From: CAYLWW01 sp964387585
GTDB taxonomy: Bacteria > Pseudomonadota > Alphaproteobacteria > Rickettsiales > Midichloriaceae
Direction of reading: 5' to 3'
Length of the DNA: 14,237 nucleotides
Assembly: GCA_964387585.1 (NCBI GenBank)
Contig: CAYLWW010000039.1
Span: 1 to 14,237 of the forward strand
Part shown: positions 9,054 through 14,237 of the stretch, piece by piece
Numbering within the stretch: position 1 is the stretch's first letter
Layout: each line of letters opens with the position of its first letter
The notes under the pieces: generated by a model
What the model saw: only the letters and a program-made list of their open reading frames with translations
Told to the model about the DNA's origin: nothing
Databases searched by the model: none
Made by a program: the position numbers and the translations under genes

Positions 9054-9635
9054 TTTTTTTTCATATTAAAGTAAAAGTAAGTTTAATGTGTCAGATTAGA
9101 ATTGACTCAAAAAAGAGACAACCTATGGTAGAGTATTATCATATTTCAACCTCCTAAACAATATCTATGTTCTTAAAATTTAAACAAAAATATTATAATT
9201 CTATACTATTTTATATATGTTACCTATTGGTGAGAGATAGTATGCAACAAGGAGAATAGGTGTTTAGAATGAATTGGCATAAAATTTGCGTTACTTAGGA
9301 TTGCTAAAGTTTCCCTTAGTTTTTACGTTTATCTACTAAGGAGGTCAATTGGAAATTGCTTAGAAAATTATGCTTTAAGGGGAAAAAGCATTACCTAGAA
9401 AGCTTTTAATCATAAACTTGATTTTTCCCCCCTACTCTATTATTAAAAAATCATTGATAAAACAAAATATTATAAATAATCTTACGCAAGTTACTATTTT
9501 TATAATAAATCGAGTTAAAAAAGGATTTCAAGTATATATATTTCCTCCAAAAGCTTTACTTACTGGCTAAAATTATTACAATCATTGCAATATATATATT
9601 ATCACTAAAACTAATTAATACAGAAATATATTATT
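9054..9635. other. Divergent intergenic region between the transporter-HD gene and the reductase gene
   Basis: This must hold the promoters of two divergently transcribed genes, but no confident -35/-10 pair can be named in such AT-rich DNA. It contains three Shine-Dalgarno-like sites not followed by a long gene: CCTCCT at 9150-9155 (minus strand AGGAGG, see the mini-ORF entry), AAGGAG at 9249-9254 followed by GTG at 9260 and a 12-codon frame ending at 9298, and AAGGAGG at 9338-9344 followed by TTG and three codons. A 7-bp hairpin (ATGCTTT 9370-9376, AAAGCAT 9385-9391, loop AAGGGGAA) is also present. Short plus-strand open stretches around 9320-9405 could be a decayed gene, but no family is recognisable. 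Confidence 0.3.
9107..9155 (-). promoter_or_regulatory. Perfect Shine-Dalgarno plus 11-codon mini-ORF upstream of the transporter-HD gene (possible leader peptide)
   Basis: On the minus strand AGGAGG (9150-9155) sits 7 bases before an ATG (9140-9142) that opens an 11-codon frame, MIILYHRLSLF, ending at TGA 9107-9109, 53 bases before the start of the transporter-HD gene and on the same strand. This is the best ribosome-binding consensus near that gene, which itself has none. It may be a regulatory leader peptide, or the surviving start of a decayed gene. Expression is not shown by the sequence. Confidence 0.35.
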
Positions 9636-10751
9636 ATGACATTGTTTACACCTCTCCAACTTTCTGATATTACTCTGCAAAATCGTATTATGATGGCACC
9701 GTTGACCAGAATGCGTAGCAAACAACCTGGTAATATACCATATGAACTTAATGCTGAATATTATACTCAACGTGCAAGCGCTGGTCTTATTATTTCTGAA
9801 GCTACTCAGATTAGTCAACAAGCTCAGGGTTATCCTGGAACACCAGGTATTCATTCTTCTGAGCAAATAAAAGGTTGGAAAATTGTTACTGATGCTGTAC
9901 ATAAAAAAGGGGGGATAATCTTTCTTCAATTATGGCATGTAGGTCGTATATCTCACTCTTCTTATCAAATTAATGGTTCTTTACCTGTTGGACCTTCCGC
10001 CATTAAACCCACAGGGAAAGCTATCACTGCAGATTGGAAGCAAGTTGATTTTGAGACTCCTCATGCTCTTAACGCTGAAGAAATACAAAAAATCATTCAA
10101 GACTATAAAGTAGCCGCAAAAAATGCTAAAGATGCTGGTTTTGATGGTGTGGAAGTACATGGCGCCAATGGTTACCTTTTGGATCAGTTTTTACAAGATG
10201 GTTCAAACAAGCGCAATGACAGCTATGGAGGTTCCATAGAAAATCGTTCAAGGTTTTTGCTGGAAGTTATAGATGCTATTATCGGTATTTGGGGGAAAGA
10301 ACGTGTTGGTGTTAGGCTTTCACCTTACAGCACTTTTAATGACATGAGTGATAGTGATCCCATTGCCCTTTTTACATATGTTACCAGCAAACTTAACGAT
10401 ATGGGTATTGCGTATATACATATGATTGAACCTCGTGCTACAAACGCAGGAGGAGCTGATACAATTGACCAATCCGCACCATGCACTTCTAAACTATTTA
10501 AACCCTATTTTCATGGTGCCTTTATTTCTGCTGGTGGTTATACACCTGAGAGCGCAAAACAAGCAGTGGAAAATGGCATGGCTGATGCAATAGCTTTCGG
10601 CCGTCTTTTTATTGCTAATCCAGACTTGCCAGAACGTATTAAAGAAGGTAAAGAGCTTAATCCTTATAACAGAGCTACATTTTATGGAGGATCTGCTCAA
10701 GGTTATACCGATTATCCATTTCTTGACTATTCAGTTTCATCAAATATATGA
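9636..10751 (+). CDS. nemA: Old Yellow Enzyme family FMN ene-reductase, NemA-like
   Basis: 371 aa, close to the usual 360-370 for N-ethylmaleimide reductase-type enzymes, which use FMN and NADPH to reduce activated C=C bonds and electrophiles in the cytosol. Family blocks appear in order: NRIMMAPLTRMRS (Thr24 by the FMN), YTQRASAGLIISEATQIS, QLWHVGRISH (Gln98, Trp100), HGANGYLLDQF (His175/Asn178 substrate pair, Tyr180 proton donor), DSYGGSIENRSRFLLEV, VRLSPYSTF (Arg227), AFGRLFIANPDLPERI (FMN phosphate, Arg323) and FYGGSAQGYTDYPFLDY at the C-terminus. It resembles E. coli NemA over its whole length. All expected active-site residues are present. The ATG at 9636 places the family motif LFTPLQL at the right distance; no clear Shine-Dalgarno is seen. 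It is transcribed away from the transporter-HD gene and followed by a decayed kinase fragment on the other strand, so it is probably monocistronic. No repressor gene (NemR) is adjacent. Confidence 0.93.
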   Translation: MTLFTPLQLSDITLQNRIMMAPLTRMRSKQPGNIPYELNAEYYTQRASAGLIISEATQISQQAQGYPGTPGIHSSEQIKGWKIVTDAVHKKGGIIFLQLWHVGRISHSSYQINGSLPVGPSAIKPTGKAITADWKQVDFETPHALNAEEIQKIIQDYKVAAKNAKDAGFDGVEVHGANGYLLDQFLQDGSNKRNDSYGGSIENRSRFLLEVIDAIIGIWGKERVGVRLSPYSTFNDMSDSDPIALFTYVTSKLNDMGIAYIHMIEPRATNAGGADTIDQSAPCTSKLFKPYFHGAFISAGGYTPESAKQAVENGMADAIAFGRLFIANPDLPERIKEGKELNPYNRATFYGGSAQGYTDYPFLDYSVSSNI

Positions 10752-10812
10752 TTGATATAGTGTAGTTCAGAATATGGTTAAAACGAAATTTTGGGGAAAA
10801 GATTATCGCCCC

Positions 10813-11076
10813 CTAATCGTTGAGCATAAGGCCGCTATAAAATAAGCTCACCAACAAATTGCTGAAGTATGGGAGTAAGATGAATTTTAAAATGATAGGG
10901 TTATCGCCATGGAATCCTGATAGCACATAATTATAGGTAAGGTTGCTGCACTCCTTTAAGTCAAGCAACCCCAGTCTTAAAGATCTTGAGGCAGCAAGCT
11001 GAGTTAGTTCTTTTAACCACAGTTTGACTTTCTCCCCATAAATGCTGATTATATTAGACTCAAAGGCGGTTGCACT
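10813..11076 (-). pseudogene. Decayed N-terminal fragment of an APH(6)/streptomycin kinase-like phosphotransferase
   Basis: A minus-strand frame of 87 codons between a TGA at 11077-11079 and a TAG at 10813-10815 reads FESNIISIYGEKVKLWLKEL, then NLTYNYVLSGFHGDNPIILK. This fits the start of the aminoglycoside 6-phosphotransferase (APH(6)) family, where a segment like NI..IYGEKG..WL..L leads to an N-lobe strand with NLSYNYV..G.....PIILKL and the ATP-binding Lys. There is no start codon in position, and after ILK the sequence stops resembling the family (LLPYFSNLLVSLFY), so the kinase core is lost or shifted into other frames. Full-length relatives are about 250-300 aa. The match is from memory of family patterns and is moderate; the fragment is certainly not a functional kinase. 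Confidence 0.5.
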
Positions 11077-11186
11077 TCATCTTTGATTTTTCCATTGGGT
11101 ATTAATTTAAAATAAATTGACGATTTCATAATTAAATAATATACTCAACTATATGGGTGGTAATAGAAATTCAAGGTATAATTACA

Positions 11187-11603
11187 ATGTTTAATTTATT
11201 TTTAAATCTCGAGAACAAAAAGCTTAATGCTACTACAATTAATGTTATACTAAAAGTAAAGAACGATAGTGACAAGAATTATTTAATATCCAAAGATATT
11301 ATTATGATTGATGGGTTTTTAGCTCATAAATTTGAAATTATAGATGATGCTGGTAATATTCTTAAGTACAAAGGTATAAGTGCAAAATATTCACCGGGTT
11401 ATATATTTTTAGAGCGTGGTCAAGAGCTGTATAATGAACTAAATTTAGCCAGTGCATATGATTTTAAACCAGGGCATTATAAGATTTCTTATAACACACA
11501 ACTTATGTATTGTGAGTATAATGATAATACTGATTGTGTTGTACCAGAGATGCAATCCTTATTTACTGAGCAATTTAGCTTTGATATATTTGATTTGACA
11601 TAA
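11187..11603 (+). CDS. Stand-alone M35-type N-terminal beta-sandwich domain protein (138 aa)
   Basis: The chosen ATG at 11187 has AAGG 10 bases upstream; a GTG at 11157 would add ten residues. The protein matches the non-catalytic N-terminal domain seen in bacterial M35 peptidyl-Lys metalloendopeptidases: an opening strand (INVILKVKNDSDKNYLIS), then DGFLAHKFEIIDDAGNILKY, KGISAKYSPGYIFLERGQEL and AYDFKPGHYKISYNTQL. The same layout recurs in residues 1-128 of the next gene (DAFLVTVDDEVIQYEGL, LIELPARESISFGIVSIA, VGVYSIKYKG), so the two are paralogous domains. This copy ends exactly at the domain boundary and no peptidase remnant follows, so it looks like a deliberate single-domain protein rather than a truncation by a late stop. 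No signal peptide is visible. It sits 37 bases before the peptidase gene on the same strand and is probably co-transcribed. It could be an inhibitor, chaperone or binding partner of the peptidase, but the sequence does not prove this. Confidence 0.7.
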   Translation: MFNLFLNLENKKLNATTINVILKVKNDSDKNYLISKDIIMIDGFLAHKFEIIDDAGNILKYKGISAKYSPGYIFLERGQELYNELNLASAYDFKPGHYKISYNTQLMYCEYNDNTDCVVPEMQSLFTEQFSFDIFDLT

Positions 11604-11640
11604 GATAAAAAATAAAAATAACTAAAAAGTAGTTTACTTT

Positions 11641-12780
11641 ATGATTAAGGCGAAAATAGTAAGTAGTGATCATTATAAAATGGGGGAAAGTATAGATTTA
11701 GAGGTTATAATAGAAAATACAGGAAATACTGTCTGCAAGACGACTAACCCTAAGCTTAGTGAAAATTCAATAGCTCTGTCAAGAGACGCTTTTTTGGTCA
11801 CAGTTGATGATGAAGTGATACAGTACGAAGGTTTAACTGTGTTACAACGGTTTAATTTGATCGAATTACCAGCGAGAGAGAGTATTAGTTTTGGCATCGT
11901 GAGTATAGCAAAAGAATATTTAATCAATAAGGTTGGGGTCTATAGCATAAAATATAAAGGTTCTTGTGATCAAGGGGATCGTGAGTTGGATATATTCTCT
12001 GAAATGAAAACTATAAAATTAATTGCAAATCCTGAAGATATGCCAATGCAAGTTAGAAGTATAGATTATAAAATGCAACGCTATGGGACAGAGCATTTGA
12101 GTTATAAGACTAGTAAGGGTATTAAATATGTCGATGCATCCATTAAACAGCAACATGATACAGAACAAGCTCATGAAAATGCGTTAAAATCTTTAAAGTT
12201 AATACAGTATACTAAGGATGAATTATATTATTGGTTATTTGGAGATTACTCTTATTTATCTATGCATGATAAAAATTATAAAGATATATTTTGTGCTAAT
12301 AATGCAAAAAATAGGAATATTTTACTGAATAAATATACGAAGATTTATGATTACTTAAATGCTGGAGCAGGTCCAGAGATGGAGTATATTTTTCAGGATG
12401 ATAATTGTTATGAAAGGGATAAAAAAACCGGGGTATTTCTTTTAGATAGTAGTGGTAATAAAATTCCTATTAAAGGCCTTTATGGATTTGTTATTACTTC
12501 AAGTATTGATAAAAAAGTATATTTTTGTGATGAATATGACAAGTCTAATACTATACCAACTAATAGCGTTCAATATGATACTAAAATGGGTGTTATTATT
12601 CATGAAGCAAGCCATAAAGCCGTAAGTTCAAAGGATCATTTTTATACTTATGATGCTTGTAAAGGGTATGCTAAAAGCTGTCTTTATAAAAATGTAGAAA
12701 ATGCCGATTGTATACAAATATATGCGGAATTAAATTATATTTACAATATATCTAATGATATTATGCCGAAGGACTTATAG
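11641..12780 (+). CDS. M35 (aspzincin, deuterolysin/peptidyl-Lys type) zinc metallopeptidase
   Basis: 379 aa. Residues 1-128 are the beta-sandwich domain shared with the preceding gene, 129-170 a linker, and about 171-370 the M35 catalytic domain: AHENALKSLKLI, ELYYWLFGDY (a family helix containing W.FG), then HEASH at 321-325 (zinc ligands His321 and His325, general base Glu322), SSKDHFYTYDACKGYA with Asp332 as the likely third, aspzincin-defining ligand (family GT.D...YG), and ENADCIQIYAEL at 353-364 matching the family NAD.Y.YFA. All catalytic residues are present. Related enzymes cleave on the N-terminal side of Lys or are broad deuterolysins, and are normally secreted; here there is no N-terminal signal peptide, so export would need another system (for example type IV or type VI secretion), or the enzyme acts inside the cell. 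The ATG at 11641 lacks a clear Shine-Dalgarno, and translation may be coupled to the upstream gene. Confidence is high for the family, low for substrate. Confidence 0.88.
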   Translation: MIKAKIVSSDHYKMGESIDLEVIIENTGNTVCKTTNPKLSENSIALSRDAFLVTVDDEVIQYEGLTVLQRFNLIELPARESISFGIVSIAKEYLINKVGVYSIKYKGSCDQGDRELDIFSEMKTIKLIANPEDMPMQVRSIDYKMQRYGTEHLSYKTSKGIKYVDASIKQQHDTEQAHENALKSLKLIQYTKDELYYWLFGDYSYLSMHDKNYKDIFCANNAKNRNILLNKYTKIYDYLNAGAGPEMEYIFQDDNCYERDKKTGVFLLDSSGNKIPIKGLYGFVITSSIDKKVYFCDEYDKSNTIPTNSVQYDTKMGVIIHEASHKAVSSKDHFYTYDACKGYAKSCLYKNVENADCIQIYAELNYIYNISNDIMPKDL

Positions 12781-12868
12781 GAGTTATAATGGCGTTTGGT
12801 TAAGTTCTAGTATTGGGTCGAGCAAGACATATACCACAGGAAATTAAAATACTTTAGCAGGAATTTTT

Positions 12869-13429
12869 ATGTGTGCTAATTTTCAATCTGTTAGTGAAGG
12901 AATTTCATCTGAAAAAACTGCCTATGATTTTTCTTTTAAAACTTTGATAGATGGGAAAATACTGCCCCTTTCAGATTTTAAAGGTAGTGTGATTCTTATT
13001 GTGAATACTGCTTCACAATGTGGTTTTACCTCTCAATATGAAGGACTGGAAAAACTTTATCAAAATTATAAAGATAAAGGATTAGTGATCATCGGTGTAC
13101 CAAGTAATGATTTTGGTAGTCAAGAACCTGGAAATAACGAGGAGATTGCTAACTTTTGTAAACTTAATTATGATGTAACATTTCCTATGGCTTCAAAAGA
13201 AAAAGTATCTGGTGATGAAGCTCACCCATTTTATGTATGGGCAAAAAAAATATTAGGGTTTGGCACAGCACCTAAATGGAATTTTCATAAATATCTCATT
13301 AATCGTGAAGGAAAATTAATCGACTACTTTCATTCAACAACTTCACCTGATAATAGTAGCTTAAAAAATACTATTGAGAAAACATTAGCGAAACCTCAAT
13401 ATGAATACACTTCACCTGATTCTTTGTGA
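12869..13429 (+). CDS. Glutathione peroxidase family thiol peroxidase (Cys type)
   Basis: 186 aa; residues about 18-172 are a full GPx domain of normal size, with a short N-terminal extension (MCANFQSVSEGISSEKT) that does not look like a signal peptide. The catalytic tetrad is visible: Cys51 in NTASQCGFTSQYEGL, Gln85 in SNDFGSQEPG, and Trp137-Asn138 in PKWNFHKYL. Cys97 in NFCKLNYDVTFPM sits where the resolving Cys of thioredoxin-dependent bacterial and plant enzymes lies, while the Cys of the FPCNQF block is replaced by Ser. It probably reduces H2O2 and lipid or organic hydroperoxides with thioredoxin, like E. coli BtuE, rather than glutathione. AGGAA at 12859-12863 lies 5 bases before the ATG and supports this start. 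It is 88 bases after the M35 gene on the same strand; an operon is possible but not shown. A hairpin with a T-rich tail lies 145 bases downstream. Confidence 0.95.
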   Translation: MCANFQSVSEGISSEKTAYDFSFKTLIDGKILPLSDFKGSVILIVNTASQCGFTSQYEGLEKLYQNYKDKGLVIIGVPSNDFGSQEPGNNEEIANFCKLNYDVTFPMASKEKVSGDEAHPFYVWAKKILGFGTAPKWNFHKYLINREGKLIDYFHSTTSPDNSSLKNTIEKTLAKPQYEYTSPDSL

Positions 13430-13573
13430 TGAATTATTATTTTCTATAATGGATTAAGTTACAGTTATTATATTGCAAATATAATTGCTCAACTTTAGTA
13501 TTTGTGTCTGCTTAGCTTCTGCTTTATTTCTTTTAAAAAAGAGGTTCTATTGCACTTTTAAATCTTCCTTCCT

Positions 13574-13599
13574 TATCCCGAACTGGGGTATTTTATTTT
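13574..13599 (+). terminator. Probable rho-independent terminator downstream of the glutathione peroxidase gene
   Basis: TATCCC (13574-13579) can pair with GGGGTA (13585-13590) around a 5-nt loop GAACT, with one G-U wobble, and is directly followed by TTTTATTTT on the plus strand. This is the expected stem-plus-T-run arrangement, and one of the few GC-containing stems in this intergenic region. Confidence 0.45.
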
Positions 13600-13647
13600 C
13601 TCATTTTTTACTCCTAAAACATTAAGATATGTAATTTTATATCATTT

Positions 13648-13714
13648 TAATCGAATACTACTCTTTTTTTATTTTTTCTTGCAAAATATATAAAAAAAGA
13701 GTAGTATTCGATTA
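13648..13714. repeat. Perfect 25-bp inverted repeat with a 17-nt spacer
   Basis: The arm at 13648-13672, with core ATCGAATACTACTC followed by a T-run, is the exact reverse complement of the arm at 13690-13714 (A-run, then GAGTAGTATTCGAT). The spacer is 13673-13689. The right arm ends 21 bases before the ATG of the next gene. The T-run lies inside the arms, not after the stem, so this is not a textbook terminator. It could be a bidirectional mRNA hairpin, a small palindromic mobile element, or a cruciform regulatory or attachment site controlling the gene at 13736. No second copy of the arm sequence was noticed elsewhere in the window. Confidence 0.85.
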
Positions 13715-13735
13715 TTAAATCTAATTATATAAAAA

Positions 13736-14203
13736 ATGTCAAAAATTTTAGAATCACTTGATAAAGTTGCGAATTATGTTATTTCTCCTTCAGATTTGGA
13801 GATTATACCGATAGAGCATTTTAAGCTTGTTGGAGAAAAAGAAAAAGGTTTACAGGAAGGAGGGATTTATAGTTATAAAACCTCAAATAATCAAAATATT
13901 GAAAAACAATATTTAATTAAAACTTCTCTTAAAACCATAGGAGTTATCAATGAGTTTGTTTCTTCATTTATCTTACGCCAAATAATAGGTGATAAAGCTC
14001 CAAAAAATCATATTGTAAGGTTAGAAAATGAAAAATTAGGTATAGCTTCAGAAATTATCCCTGGTTTTATCAGTTTTCGGAGTTATTTTCATGATCTTGC
14101 TAAGAAGAATTTAGAATACGCAACTCTTCTTGATCAAAGAAAATTTTTTTATGAAAATTATGATATTAAAAAAAGCAACTTATTAACCCCAATAATGGAT
14201 TAG
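13736..14203 (+). CDS. Uncharacterised protein, possible N-lobe of a HipA/PI-kinase-like protein, probably truncated (155 aa)
   Basis: I do not recognise a named family. The middle reads like a kinase N-lobe: a Gly-containing start (KGLQEGGIYSYKT), a strand with a candidate ATP-binding Lys (EKQYLIKTSLKT), a helix with a conserved-looking NE pair (GVINEFVSSFILRQIIGD), then APKNHIVRLENEKLGIASEI and IPGFISFRSYF, as in HipA-like and phosphatidylinositol-kinase-like proteins of intracellular bacteria. No C-lobe is present before the TAG at 14201-14203. After that TAG the same frame stays open to the window end (EGVKRDVLGIF), so the gene may be cut by a nonsense codon. The ATG has no Shine-Dalgarno and follows the 25-bp inverted repeat closely. 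No signal peptide is seen. The family suggestion is weak; coding status is likely from the regular protein-like composition. Confidence 0.55.
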   Translation: MSKILESLDKVANYVISPSDLEIIPIEHFKLVGEKEKGLQEGGIYSYKTSNNQNIEKQYLIKTSLKTIGVINEFVSSFILRQIIGDKAPKNHIVRLENEKLGIASEIIPGFISFRSYFHDLAKKNLEYATLLDQRKFFYENYDIKKSNLLTPIMD

Positions 14204-14237
14204 GAAGGAGTTAAGAGAGATGTTTTGGGGATATTTT

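Noticed and set aside
9249..9298. AAGGAG followed by a GTG-started 12-codon frame (MFRMNWHKICVT)
   Set aside because: Too short and not linked to a downstream gene on that strand at close range; no sign of continued coding in the frame.
9615..9929. Minus-strand 104-aa open frame overlapping the start of the reductase gene
   Set aside because: Lies opposite a clearly real Old Yellow Enzyme gene and its translation has no recognisable features.
10782..10810. Short similarity between AACGAAATTTT...ATTATCGCC here and AACGAAAATTTTATCGCC at 6824-6841, suggesting a shared mobile-element end
   Set aside because: The match needs a gap of more than ten bases and is short and AT-rich; chance cannot be excluded.
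11673..11927. Minus-strand 84-aa open frame
   Set aside because: Antisense shadow inside the M35 peptidase gene.
13468..13484. Small palindrome TTATATT-GCA-AATATAA after the glutathione peroxidase gene
   Set aside because: Pure AT stem of low stability with no T-run; expected by chance in this composition.
13543..13565. GGTTCTATTGCACTTTTAAA resembles the terminal repeat of IS6-family insertion sequences
   Set aside because: No partner inverted repeat or transposase remnant was found nearby; similarity over about a dozen bases is too little.

Overview
The window is AT-rich (roughly one third G+C by eye) and looks like an obligate intracellular alphaproteobacterium, most likely Rickettsiales or a similar protist or arthropod endosymbiont. 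The reasons are the many decayed reading frames between genes, mostly weak ribosome binding sites, a ProP-like transporter fused to a SpoT-type hydrolase domain (both families are typically amplified in Rickettsiales mobile elements), and a large surface-type beta-helix gene in pieces. The taxonomic call is inference from gene content; no rRNA or other marker gene is present.

Layout. Positions 1-6353, minus strand: one very large filamentous-haemagglutinin-like (TpsA/CdiA-style) gene in three pieces. A long 5' piece (2427-6353) is followed by a frame change in the overlap at 2427-2446, then a conserved middle piece (1421-2446). After a single in-frame TAA at 1421-1423 a third piece runs in the same frame off the left edge. 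The 5' body is clearly poorer in G+C than the 3' part, with the change near position 2900. Positions 6354-7064: non-coding DNA with short plus-strand coding-like relics, and a 13-bp inverted repeat just downstream of the next gene. Positions 7065-9053, minus: the transporter-HD fusion. Positions 9054-9635: divergent intergenic region with a Shine-Dalgarno-led 11-codon mini-ORF in front of the fusion gene.

Positions 9636-10751, plus: an Old Yellow Enzyme family reductase (NemA-like). Positions 10813-11076, minus: a decayed start of an aminoglycoside/streptomycin kinase-like gene. Positions 11187-12780, plus: a single-domain beta-sandwich protein followed by an M35 (aspzincin) metallopeptidase whose N-terminal domain is its paralogue. 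Positions 12869-13429, plus: a complete Cys-type glutathione peroxidase. Positions 13648-13714: a perfect 25-bp inverted repeat. Positions 13736-14203, plus: the N-terminal part of an unrecognised, possibly kinase-like protein, probably truncated by a stop codon.

There is no obvious single operon or pathway. NemA-like reductase and glutathione peroxidase are both electrophile/peroxide defence enzymes; the M35 pair between them is a self-contained unit. The two most unusual items are the membrane transporter carrying an apparently intact (p)ppGpp-hydrolase site and the M35 peptidase preceded by a free copy of its own N-terminal domain.
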